This document shows, piece after piece, positions 15,335 through 23,343 of a stretch of DNA of 64,000 nt. The DNA comes from PALSA-505 sp036496025. GTDB lineage: Bacteria; Actinomycetota; Actinomycetes; Streptosporangiales; Streptosporangiaceae. Location: NCBI GenBank assembly GCA_036496025.1, contig DASXLW010000119.1:6633-70632 (forward strand), written 5' to 3'. Under the pieces are notes generated by a model that searched no databases, had not been told where the DNA came from, and was given only the letters and a program-made list of their open reading frames with translations. The position numbers were made by a program, and so were the translations under genes. Position 1 is the first letter of the stretch; each line of letters begins with the position of its first letter.

Positions 15335-16633
15335 CTAGCCGAGCGCGGTGGCGGCGGCCTGGGCGGCGGCGGGGAGGGCATCGGCGATGCGGGCCAGGGC
15401 GGCGTCGTCGTGCGCGGCGGACAGGAACCAGGCCTCGTAGCCGGACGGCGGCAGGTACACCCCGGCGGACAGCATCGCGTGGAAGAACGCCGCGTAGGCG
15501 GGCTGCGACTGGCCCCGAGCCTCGTCGAAGTCGCGCACCGGCAGATCCCGGCCGAGGAACACGGAAAACAGGTTGCCGCCGGATTGCAGCCGGAACGGGA
15601 CTCCGCAGGCCGACAGCGTATCGGCGGTGAGCTTGGCCACGGCCGCGGCGGCCTCATCCACCCGGCCGTAAGCCTCCGGCGTGCAGGCGCGCAGCGTGGC
15701 CAGCCCGGCCGCGGTGGCCAGCGGGTTCCCGGCCAGCGTGCCCGCCTGGTACACCGGGCCGGCCGGGGCCAGCATGTCCATGATCTCGGCCCGCCCCCCG
15801 AACGCCGCGGCAGGCAGGCCACCCCCCATGACCTTCCCGAACGTCACGAGGTCGCCGGCCACGCCCTCGCGGCCGTACCAGCCCGACGAGGTGACCCGGA
15901 ACCCGGTGAGCACCTCGTCCATGATCAGCAGTGCCCCGTGCTCGCGGCACAGCCCGGCCAGCAGCTCGTTGAAGCCAGCCAGCGGCGGCACGACGCCCAT
16001 GTTCGCCGGGCAGGCTTCGGTGATCACGCAGGCGATCTTCGTGCCGTGCTTGGCGAAGGCCCGGTGCACCGCCTCGGCGTCGTTGTACGGCAGCACCAGG
16101 GTGCTGGCCGTGATCGCGGCCGGGATCCCGGGCGAGTCGGGCAGGCCGAACGTGGCCACCCCCGACCCGGCCGCGGCGAGCAGCGCGTCCGCATGCCCGT
16201 GGTAGCAGCCGCTGAACTTCACCACCAGAGACCGCCCGGTGAAGGCCCGGGCCAGGCGCAGCGCGGTCATCGTGGCCTCGGTGCCGGAGTTGACCAGCCG
16301 GACCTTCTGCACCGGGGCGCGCCCGATGAGTTCGGCGGCCAGCTCCACTTCGCCCGGGGTGACGGCGCCGAACGATGTGCCCCGGCCGGCCGCGTCGCGC
16401 ACCGCGGCGATCACCTCCGGGTGCGCATGGCCGAGGATCATCGGTCCCCAGGAGCCGACCAGGTCCACGTACTCGTTACCGTCCACGTCCCTCAGGTAGG
16501 GCCCGGACCCGGACGCGATGAACGGCGGCGTGCCGCCGACGGCGCCGAACGCGCGCACCGGCGAGTTCACGCCGCCGGGCAGGATCGCGGTGGCCCGCCG
16601 CATCAGCTGCGCGGAAACTTCCCGGCCGGTCAT
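15335..16633 (-). CDS. hemL: Glutamate-1-semialdehyde 2,1-aminomutase
   Basis: Makes 5-aminolevulinate from glutamate-1-semialdehyde in the C5 haem pathway. The 432-residue fold-type I aminotransferase shows the PGGVNSPVRAF N-terminus, SGTEATMTALRLARAFTGR, the KFSGCYHGHAD segment, DEVLTGFR, and the PLP lysine (about 267) in TFGKVMGGGLPAAAFGG. It is the last gene of the rex-hem operon; its ATG overlaps the primpol stop by 4 nt. Length and motifs are normal. Confidence 0.97.
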   Translation of the reverse strand: MTGREVSAQLMRRATAILPGGVNSPVRAFGAVGGTPPFIASGSGPYLRDVDGNEYVDLVGSWGPMILGHAHPEVIAAVRDAAGRGTSFGAVTPGEVELAAELIGRAPVQKVRLVNSGTEATMTALRLARAFTGRSLVVKFSGCYHGHADALLAAAGSGVATFGLPDSPGIPAAITASTLVLPYNDAEAVHRAFAKHGTKIACVITEACPANMGVVPPLAGFNELLAGLCREHGALLIMDEVLTGFRVTSSGWYGREGVAGDLVTFGKVMGGGLPAAAFGGRAEIMDMLAPAGPVYQAGTLAGNPLATAAGLATLRACTPEAYGRVDEAAAAVAKLTADTLSACGVPFRLQSGGNLFSVFLGRDLPVRDFDEARGQSQPAYAAFFHAMLSAGVYLPPSGYEAWFLSAAHDDAALARIADALPAAAQAAATALG

Positions 16634-17307
16634 GGCGCTCCCTCTCCGGATGCGTCGGCGAGATACTCCAGCAGTCGCACCGCGTCGGGCAGCGGCCGCC
16701 CGGCGGGCCCGCGAACCCAGCGGGAGGCCACGTCGTTGCCGTGCCTGGACGGCGGCGCGAGCACGTAGCTGTCCCGGCAGTGCCAGCGCAGGCCCGCGGT
16801 TTCGGTCATGTCGTCGGGGACGCAGTCAAGGTGGCACGACCACCATTCGTCGGCCGCCGCGGGCGCGCCGCGGGAGGCGACGAAGAACAGTGCGCGATCG
16901 CCGGAGCTCATGGCCACCGGGCCGGGCGGCGTCCCGGCCCGCGCCATCTGGCCGAGGGCCTCGAGGCCCGCGCCCGCCGGGACGTCGAGCACGTCGAACA
17001 CTCGCCCGGTGACGAGGATCACGTTGGCCTCCGGGGTGGCCGACCACCAGCGGCCAGCCACGGCGGGATCCGCGGTCGCCTGCAGCTGCCAGGCCGGGGA
17101 GACCGGATGGGCTCCGGGCGCGGGACAGCCGATCCGGTCACACGAGCACGCCCGCCCGCTGCCGCGGGCCCCCGACGTCGCGCGTGGCAGGTGCGCGCCC
17201 TGGCAGACCGGCCAGCCCAGCCCGGTGTACATCCGGGCCGCCGAGGCCATCTGCTGCCGGGCCGCGCGCTCCCTGCGGCGCGCTCGGCGCAGCGTCACAT
17301 CGACCAT
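16630..17307 (-). CDS. PrimPol-like (bifunctional primase/polymerase N-terminal) domain protein
   Basis: A stand-alone 225-residue protein of the archaeo-eukaryotic primase type. It has a Cys/His zinc-type cluster (ACSCDRIGCPAPGAHP, about residues 53-68), the strand ILVTGRVFDVLDVPAG that normally carries the catalytic DxD, and the YVLAPPSRHG segment. In the catalytic strand the second acid is replaced (LDVP), so polymerase activity is doubtful. It sits inside the haem operon between hemB and hemL, with a 4-nt overlap with hemL, so co-expression is certain even though the link to haem is unexplained. Confidence 0.75.
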   Translation of the reverse strand: MVDVTLRRARRRERAARQQMASAARMYTGLGWPVCQGAHLPRATSGARGSGRACSCDRIGCPAPGAHPVSPAWQLQATADPAVAGRWWSATPEANVILVTGRVFDVLDVPAGAGLEALGQMARAGTPPGPVAMSSGDRALFFVASRGAPAAADEWWSCHLDCVPDDMTETAGLRWHCRDSYVLAPPSRHGNDVASRWVRGPAGRPLPDAVRLLEYLADASGEGAP

Positions 17308-17343
17308 GGGCTCCGCTCCCCAGTCCGGCCCTGCCTCAGAGCC

Positions 17344-18327
17344 TCAACTTAGCCGCCGTGCCACCTCGGCCGCCCAGTAGGTCATGATGATGTCCGCGCC
17401 GGCCCGGCGGATCGCGGTCAGGGTTTCCATGATCGCGCGGTCACGGTCCAGCCAGCCGCGGGCCGCGGCGGCCTCCACCATCGCGTACTCGCCGCTCACC
17501 TGGTAAGCCGCGACGGGCACCGGCACCGCGTCGGCCACCCGGCGGATCACGTCCAGGTAGGCCAGCGCGGGCTTGATCATGACGATGTCGGCACCCTCGT
17601 CCAGATCCAGCTCGACCTCGCGCAGCGCCTCGCCGGTCCGGCGCGCATCCTGCTGGTAGCCTGCCCGGTCGCCGAACCTGGGGGCGCCCTCGGCGGCGTC
17701 GCGGAACGGACCGTAGAAGGCCGAGGCGTACTTGGCCGAGTACGCGCAGATCGCCACGCCGGGGTATCCGGCCTGGTCCAGGGCGGACCTGATCGCCCTC
17801 ACCTGACCGTCCATCATCCCGCTCGGGGCGACCACGTGCGCTCCGGCCGCCGCCTGGGCGCAGGCGATCGCCGCGTACCTGTCCAGGGTGGCGTCGTTGT
17901 CCACGTCGCGGTCATCGGCCAGCACGCCACAGTGACCGTGATCGGTGTACTCGCACAAGCACAGATCTGCGATGAGGACGGCGTCGTCGCCCACCTCGGC
18001 GGTCAGGTCACGCAGGGCCAGCTGGATGATGCCGGCCGGGTCGTCGGCCGCCGAGCCGCGGGCGTCTTTGGCCGCCGGGACGCCGAACAGGATCAGCCCG
18101 CCCACGCCCTGCTGTACCGCGCCCACCGCGGCCTTGCGCAGGCTGTCCCTGGTGTGCTGCACCACGCCCGGCATCGAGGCCACCGGCTGCGGCTCGGCGA
18201 TGCCCTCCTTGACGAACAGCGGCAGCACCAGGTTGCCGGGTTGCACCGACGTCTGCGCGACCAGCCGGCGCAGCGCCTCGCCGCGCCGTAGCCTGCGCGG
18301 CCTGGTGGCCGGGAACCGAGCACTCAT
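17344..18327 (-). CDS. hemB: Delta-aminolevulinic acid dehydratase (porphobilinogen synthase)
   Basis: Condenses two ALA molecules to porphobilinogen. The 327 residues include the three-cysteine zinc site (ADLCLCEYTDHGHCG), the Schiff-base lysines in AYSAKYASAFYGPFRDA and VMIKPALAYLDVI, and the end segment ADIIMTYWAAEVARRL. The Cys site marks it as the zinc-dependent type. Start ATG 18327 lies 28 bp after hemD, and primpol follows after 36 bp. Confidence 0.97.
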   Translation of the reverse strand: MSARFPATRPRRLRRGEALRRLVAQTSVQPGNLVLPLFVKEGIAEPQPVASMPGVVQHTRDSLRKAAVGAVQQGVGGLILFGVPAAKDARGSAADDPAGIIQLALRDLTAEVGDDAVLIADLCLCEYTDHGHCGVLADDRDVDNDATLDRYAAIACAQAAAGAHVVAPSGMMDGQVRAIRSALDQAGYPGVAICAYSAKYASAFYGPFRDAAEGAPRFGDRAGYQQDARRTGEALREVELDLDEGADIVMIKPALAYLDVIRRVADAVPVPVAAYQVSGEYAMVEAAAARGWLDRDRAIMETLTAIRRAGADIIMTYWAAEVARRLS

Positions 18328-18355
18328 CTGGTCGCCTCACCCCATCCGGTGACTG

Positions 18356-19954
18356 TTACGTGCGCCGCCGCCGGGCGCCGCGCCTGCGTTCGCTCGGCCT
18401 GCGTACCGGCTCTCCGGCCTCGATGGCGGCCTGGCGCAGCCCGGCGCCGTGCCCGGCCAGGGCGTCCACCAGCGTGGTGACCGAGGGCGTGTCGGCTTGC
18501 ACGTCGACCCGCAGGCCGAACTCGGTCGCGGTCTTCGCGGTCTGCGGCCCGATCGCGGCGATCACGGTGAGCGCGTGCGGCTTGCCCGCGATGCCGATCA
18601 GGTTCCGCACCGTGGACGACGAGGTGAACAGGACCGCGTCGAATCCGCCCGTCTTGATGGCCTCGCGGATGGGGGCGGGCGGCGGGGAGGCCCGCACCGT
18701 CCGGTACGCGGTCACGTCCTCGGCCTCCCAGCCCAGTTCGGTGAGCCGGGCGACCAGGGTCTCGGTGGCGATGTCCGCGCGCGGCAACAGCACGCGGTTG
18801 ATCGGGTCGAGTACGTCGTCGTACGGCGGCCAGGCGGCGGCCAGACCCTCGCCGGACTGCTCGCCGTCCGGCACCAGCTCAGGCACGATTCCGAACGCGC
18901 GGAGCGCGGCCGCGGTCTGGTCGCCCACCGCGGCCACCTTGACCCCGGCGAAGGCCCGCGCGTCGAGGCCGTACTCTTCGAACTTCTCCCTGATCGCGCG
19001 CACCGCGTTCACCGAGGTGAACGCGATCCACTGATACCGCCCGGTGACCAGGCCCTTGACGGCGCGGTCCATCTGCTGCGGAGTCCGCGGCGGCTCGACC
19101 GCTATCGTCGGGACCTCCTCGGGCACCGCGCCGTAGGCCCGCAGCCGCAGCGAGACGTCGGCCGCCTGCTCCTTGGTGCGCGGCACCAGCACCCGCCAGC
19201 CGAACAGTGGCTTGGTCTCGAACCAGGAGAGCCCGTCGCGGGCGGCCACCGCCTCGCCGGCCACGGCCACCGCCGGGCCGTGGGTGGTGAGCATGCTGAT
19301 CCCGGCCGCCTTGAGGTCGGCCGCCACCGAGCCGATCGTGGTCACCACCGTCTGCTGGGCGGTGGTGGTCCCGTTCCAGGTCACCGCGAACGGCGTGTCC
19401 TGCGGCCAGCCCGCGGCGACGAGCATCTTGCCGATGTCGGACGGTCCCGACTCGGCGCCCAGGATCACCAGGGTGCCCGGGCCGGCCGGCGCCCGGCTCA
19501 GCTCGGCGGCGTGGATGATCCGCACGTCGGCCCGGGACTCGGTGGTCAGCGGGATGCCGGCGTAGGCCGGCACCGCGGTGGCCGCCGGCAGGCCCGGCGC
19601 GATCTCGAAGCGGATCCCGGCCTTGGCGCAGGCCGCTGCCTCCTCGGCGGCTCCGGAGAACGCCAGCGCGTCTCCGCGGTAGAGCCGCACCACGAGCTTG
19701 CCCGCTCGGGCCGCGGACAGGACCAGCTTCGGGTTGGCGTCCAGGTCGGAGGCATCGGCCAGCTCGGCTTCGGGCGCCAGCAGGTGGCGCACATGCTCGG
19801 CCACCTCCGGCGTGGCCACCACCAGGTCGGCCTGGCCAAGCAGGTCGGTGGCGCGCAGCGTCAGCAGGCTCTCGTCGCCCGGCCCGGCGCCGACGAACGC
19901 CACCCACCCCTCGCGGGCGTGGCTGGCCGACTTGCTGTGTGGTGTGGGGCTCAC
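18356..19954 (-). CDS. hemD: HemD: uroporphyrinogen-III methyltransferase-like domain fused to uroporphyrinogen-III synthase
   Basis: A 532-residue fusion. Residues ~15-245 resemble a CobA/SUMT methyltransferase (FVGAGPGDESLLTLRATDLL; EIAPGLPAATAVPAYAGIPLT). Residues ~265-505 are uroporphyrinogen-III synthase (GWRVLVPRTKEQA; AFTSVNAVRAI; AVGDQTAAALRAFG; LFTSSSTVRNLIG), which closes hydroxymethylbilane. In the SUMT half the SAM-site loop GDPxxF reads YRGDALAFSG, without the proline, so methylation may be weak or lost. The C-terminus is a basic tail. GTG 19954 follows GGGGGAG by 8-9 nt and overlaps the hemC stop by one base (TAGTG). Confidence 0.93.
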   Translation of the reverse strand: MSPTPHSKSASHAREGWVAFVGAGPGDESLLTLRATDLLGQADLVVATPEVAEHVRHLLAPEAELADASDLDANPKLVLSAARAGKLVVRLYRGDALAFSGAAEEAAACAKAGIRFEIAPGLPAATAVPAYAGIPLTTESRADVRIIHAAELSRAPAGPGTLVILGAESGPSDIGKMLVAAGWPQDTPFAVTWNGTTTAQQTVVTTIGSVAADLKAAGISMLTTHGPAVAVAGEAVAARDGLSWFETKPLFGWRVLVPRTKEQAADVSLRLRAYGAVPEEVPTIAVEPPRTPQQMDRAVKGLVTGRYQWIAFTSVNAVRAIREKFEEYGLDARAFAGVKVAAVGDQTAAALRAFGIVPELVPDGEQSGEGLAAAWPPYDDVLDPINRVLLPRADIATETLVARLTELGWEAEDVTAYRTVRASPPPAPIREAIKTGGFDAVLFTSSSTVRNLIGIAGKPHALTVIAAIGPQTAKTATEFGLRVDVQADTPSVTTLVDALAGHGAGLRQAAIEAGEPVRRPSERRRGARRRRT

Positions 19955-20904
19955 TACACATCTCCCCCGTCGCTCGGGCGTGCCGCGGGCACGCTGATGT
20001 AGTCACCTGCGCCGCGGCGCAGGAGTTCGCCGGCCACCTGGCGGCCCAGCGCGGCCGCGCCCGCGGCCGCGCCGCTGTCGGCGGCTCGCACCGCGCCGGC
20101 TCCGCCGGGGTCGAACACGCCCGCCTGCAGGTGCACCGTGTCCGTCGCGGGCGTGTACGCGGCGTACGCCCCCGCCGGGGCGCTGCACCCGCCCTCCAGG
20201 GCGGCGAGCACGCTGCGCTCGGCGGTGATCGCCGCCCGGCTGGACGGATCGTCGGCCGTCGCGAGCAGCGCGACCAGCTCGGCCGCGCCGGCCGCGCACT
20301 CGACGGCCAGCGCGCCCTGCCCGGGCGCGGGCAGCATCTGGTCCGGCTCGAAGACCTCGGCGACAGCGTCCAGCCGGCTGATCCTGGCCAGCCCCGCGTA
20401 GCCAAGAACCACGGCGTCGAGCTGGCCGGAGCCGACCTTGGACAGCCGGGTGTCGGCGTTGCCGCGGACCGGCACCGGGACGACGTCGGGCCGCAGCAGC
20501 CGGAGCTGGGCGGCGCGGCGCGGTGACCCCGTCCCGATCCGTGCCCCGGGCGAGAGGTCGGCGAGCTTCGCCCCGTCGGCGGTGACGAGAGCATCTCTCG
20601 GGTCGTCCCGGACAGGCACGGCCGCGAGCACGATGCCGCCGGGATCCGCGGTCGGCAGGTCCTTCAGCGAGTGCACGGCGACGTCGATCTCGCCGGCTAG
20701 CAGCCGCTCCCGCAGTCCGCTGACGAACACCCCGGTGCCGCCGATCTGGGCCAGCTGGCCGCGGCTGACGTCGCCGAAGGTGGTCACGGGGACCAGCTCG
20801 ACGGCGCGCCCGGTCCGCTCGGTGACCAGGCGGGCTACCTGGCCGGCCTGCACGAGAGCCATCTGGCTGCGGCGGGTACCGAGCCGCAGCGGGGCGGTGC
20901 TCAC
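19954..20904 (-). CDS. hemC: Hydroxymethylbilane synthase (porphobilinogen deaminase)
   Basis: Polymerises four porphobilinogens. The 316 residues show RLGTRRSQMALVQA, the AVHSLKDLPT loop, IGTGSPRRAAQL, VRGNADTRLSK, PAPGQGALAVE, and Cys240 in EGGCSAPAGAYA, which carries the dipyrromethane cofactor. GTG 20904 overlaps the hemA stop by 4 nt. All catalytic elements are intact. Confidence 0.97.
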   Translation of the reverse strand: MSTAPLRLGTRRSQMALVQAGQVARLVTERTGRAVELVPVTTFGDVSRGQLAQIGGTGVFVSGLRERLLAGEIDVAVHSLKDLPTADPGGIVLAAVPVRDDPRDALVTADGAKLADLSPGARIGTGSPRRAAQLRLLRPDVVPVPVRGNADTRLSKVGSGQLDAVVLGYAGLARISRLDAVAEVFEPDQMLPAPGQGALAVECAAGAAELVALLATADDPSSRAAITAERSVLAALEGGCSAPAGAYAAYTPATDTVHLQAGVFDPGGAGAVRAADSGAAAGAAALGRQVAGELLRRGAGDYISVPAARPSDGGDV

Positions 20905-22268
20905 TCGGGTGCCTCCCGTTCTACGTCGACGTCGGCACGGGTGACCGCCTCGATCGCCTTGGGGTCAAGGTCGAAAAGTACCCGCAGGGCGGCGGCGTAT
21001 CCATCGCCGCCCGGGCCGGACGCCAGTTCCTTCATCCTGACGGTCGGCGCGTGCAGCAGCTTGTCCACCACGCGGCGGACGGTGTGACTGATTTCGCCGA
21101 GCGCGCGATCGTCGAGGCCGCTGAGCCGTCCGCTCAGGCGCGCCAGCTCCGCGTCCACGACCTGAGCGGCCTTCGCCCGCAGCGCGACCACCGTGGGGGT
21201 GACGCTGGCGGCCCGCGCCGCCGAGGCCCAGGCGGCGAATTCCTCGGCCACGATGGCCCGGACCGCAGCCACGTCCTGGCTGGTGACGCCCGCCTGCCCG
21301 ACGGTGCCCGGGCCGGGCCCGGCCGCGGCGCCGATCGCGTCCAGGTCGATGAGGCTGATCCCGGCCAGCGCGGCCGCGCCGGGCTCGACGTCCCGGGGCA
21401 GGGCCAGATCCAGCAGCACCAGGGGTGCGCCGCCGCGGCGCGCCATGACCCTGGCCAGCGTGGCCTCGGTGATCACCACTCCGGTCGCGCCGGTGCAGGA
21501 GATGACCAGGTCGGCAGCCTGCACTGCTTCGGGTAGCTCGGCGAGGCCGGCCGGGATGCCGCCCAGCGCGGCCGCCAGCCGTTCGGCGTTGCCGGGGGTG
21601 CGGTTAGCCACGACGATGGCCGCCGCGCCCATGCGGGACGCGGTGGTGGCGGCGAGGGCGCTCATCGAGCCGGCGCCCACGACCAGCACGCGGCGGCCGC
21701 CCAGCGGGGCATCCCCCGCGGGCCACCGGTCGCCGGGCAGCCGGGCCGCCGCCAGGCCGATGCCCACGCTGACCAGGTTCGCGCCGGCCCGGTCGATCCC
21801 GGTCTCGGCGTGCGCGCGCTTCCCGGTGCGCAGGGCGAGGGCGCCGAGCCCGGCGAGCTCGCGGCCCAGCGTCTCCTGCGCACGCGCCACGCCGAGGGCC
21901 TGCCGGACCTGGCCCAGGATCTGGCTCTCGCCGACCACCATCGAGTCGAGCCCGCAGGTGACGTCGAGCAGGTGCTGCACGGCACGGTCCTCGTAGTGCA
22001 CGTACAGGTGCTGGGTGAGATCGGTCAGCGCGATACCGGAATGCCGGGCCAGCAGGTCGCTGATCGCGCTGAGGGCGCCGTGGAACTTGTCCACCCCGGC
22101 GTAGATTTCCACCCGGTTGCAGGTGGACACGATGAACGCGCCGCCCACGTGCTGGGCCCCGAACACGTCACGGCGCAGCTTGTCCAGGTCGTCGCCGGCG
22201 AGCGCGGCGCGCTCCAGCGTCCCGACCGGCGCGCTCTTGTGACTCAGGCCAACCACGAGCAGGGTCAC
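20901..22268 (-). CDS. hemA: Glutamyl-tRNA reductase
   Basis: First committed enzyme of C5 tetrapyrrole synthesis: reduces glutamyl-tRNA to glutamate-1-semialdehyde with NADPH. The 455 residues carry catalytic Cys50 in STCNRVEIYAG, the GESQILGQVRQA segment, the NADPH fold (RVLVVGAGSMSALAA; VVANRT) and the C-terminal dimerisation helices. GTG 22268 overlaps the rex stop by 4 nt. Co-transcription with rex ties haem synthesis to NADH/NAD redox state. Confidence 0.97.
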   Translation of the reverse strand: MTLLVVGLSHKSAPVGTLERAALAGDDLDKLRRDVFGAQHVGGAFIVSTCNRVEIYAGVDKFHGALSAISDLLARHSGIALTDLTQHLYVHYEDRAVQHLLDVTCGLDSMVVGESQILGQVRQALGVARAQETLGRELAGLGALALRTGKRAHAETGIDRAGANLVSVGIGLAAARLPGDRWPAGDAPLGGRRVLVVGAGSMSALAATTASRMGAAAIVVANRTPGNAERLAAALGGIPAGLAELPEAVQAADLVISCTGATGVVITEATLARVMARRGGAPLVLLDLALPRDVEPGAAALAGISLIDLDAIGAAAGPGPGTVGQAGVTSQDVAAVRAIVAEEFAAWASAARAASVTPTVVALRAKAAQVVDAELARLSGRLSGLDDRALGEISHTVRRVVDKLLHAPTVRMKELASGPGGDGYAAALRVLFDLDPKAIEAVTRADVDVEREAPE

Positions 22269-22954
22269 GAACTCACCGCCTGGACCTCCGGCCGTCCCGT
22301 CGACGCCTTGCGCTGAGCGTGGAAGGCAAGGATCTGCAACTCGATGGAAAGGTCCACCTTACGCACGTCAACCCCGTCGGGGACGCCGAGCACGACAGGG
22401 GCGAAGTTCAGGATGCTGGTGACGCCTGCCGCCACCAGCCGGTCACAGGAGCACTGGGCCGATCCGGCCGGGGTCGCGATCACGCCGATCGACACCCGGT
22501 GCTTGCGCACCACCGCCTCCATCGCGTCCGAATGCTGGACGGCGAGCCCGGCGATCACGGTGCCGACCACGCCCGGATCGGAGTCGAGCAGCGCGGCGAT
22601 GCGAAAGCCGCGGGAAGCGAACCCGCCATAGTTGGCCAGCGCGCGCCCGAGGTTGCCCACGCCGATGATGACCACGGGCCAGTCCTGGGTGAGGCCCAGC
22701 TCGCGGGACACCTGGTACACGAGGTAGTCCACGTCGTAGCCCACACCGCGGGTGCCGTACGAGCCGAGGTGGGACAGGTCCTTGCGGAGCTTCGCCGAGT
22801 TGACGCCGGCCGCCACGGCGAGTTCCTCGCTCGACACCGTGGCCGTGCCGCTTTCGGCCAGCGCGTAGAGCGCGCGCAGGTACACGGGCAGCCGGGCAAT
22901 GGTTGCTTCCGGAATACCGTGGCTGCCATTGGCAGACACGCCGCGGTGGGTCAT
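22265..22954 (-). CDS. rex: Redox-sensing transcriptional repressor Rex
   Basis: Winged-helix repressor that leaves DNA when NADH is high. Residues ~17-60 form the HTH (IPEATIARLPVYLRAL; GVNSAKLRKDLSHLGSYGTRGVGYDV). A Rossmann domain follows (VVIIGVGNLGRALANY) with the C-terminal swapped helix. The Rex operator at 23046-23063 lies about 90 bp upstream of the start, so the rex-hem operon is very probably autoregulated. ATG 22954 is the start chosen. Confidence 0.97.
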   Translation of the reverse strand: MTHRGVSANGSHGIPEATIARLPVYLRALYALAESGTATVSSEELAVAAGVNSAKLRKDLSHLGSYGTRGVGYDVDYLVYQVSRELGLTQDWPVVIIGVGNLGRALANYGGFASRGFRIAALLDSDPGVVGTVIAGLAVQHSDAMEAVVRKHRVSIGVIATPAGSAQCSCDRLVAAGVTSILNFAPVVLGVPDGVDVRKVDLSIELQILAFHAQRKASTGRPEVQAVSS

Positions 22955-23045
22955 ACGCCGGCGCTCCTGGGATCGACGCGGCGACGGGCTCCCGCCGGGC
23001 TGCGCGGCCGTGACGGCCCGCCGCTTTACGATGTACGTTACGCCC

Positions 23046-23063
23046 TTGTGAATGTTTGCACAA
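23046..23063 (-). promoter_or_regulatory. Rex operator (ROP) upstream of rex-hemACDB-hemL
   Basis: TTGTGAATGTTTGCACAA matches the Rex consensus TTGTGAA-N4-TTCACAA with one arm mismatch (TGCACAA for TTCACAA). It lies between the glutaredoxin stop and the rex start, where the operon promoter must be. A Rex-family gene directly downstream supports the call. Confidence 0.9.
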
Positions 23064-23084
23064 AAGCCGTAAGGAGCCCGGCGG

Positions 23085-23336
23085 TCAGCCGGCGAGCGCG
23101 GCCCGCAGCCGCTGCTCGCTGACCCGCCAGAAGTCGTGCTGGATGCCGTCGATGAACGTCACCGGGATCATGTCCCAGTACTCGCGCAGGTCATCCTCGG
23201 ACGCGGTGATGTCCCGCTCTTCCCAGGGCGTGCCCAGATCCGCGGCGACCCGCGCGATGACCTCCCGGGCCTCATCGCAGAGATGACAGCCGGGCTTGCC
23301 CAGCAGCGTGATGCGGTGCCCGGAGGCGGATGCCAT
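23085..23336 (-). CDS. Glutaredoxin-family (DUF836-type) thiol protein
   Basis: An 83-residue thioredoxin-fold protein with a CHLC redox motif near the N-terminus (LLGKPGCHLCDEAREVI) and the cis-Pro loop IPVTFIDG. A partner in mycothiol- or thioredoxin-dependent reduction is likely, but the substrate is unknown. It follows the 7-TM/ABM gene by 7 bp on the same strand and precedes rex, separated from it by the Rex operator. Confidence 0.88.
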   Translation of the reverse strand: MASASGHRITLLGKPGCHLCDEAREVIARVAADLGTPWEERDITASEDDLREYWDMIPVTFIDGIQHDFWRVSEQRLRAALAG

Positions 23337-23343
23337 GCCCGCG

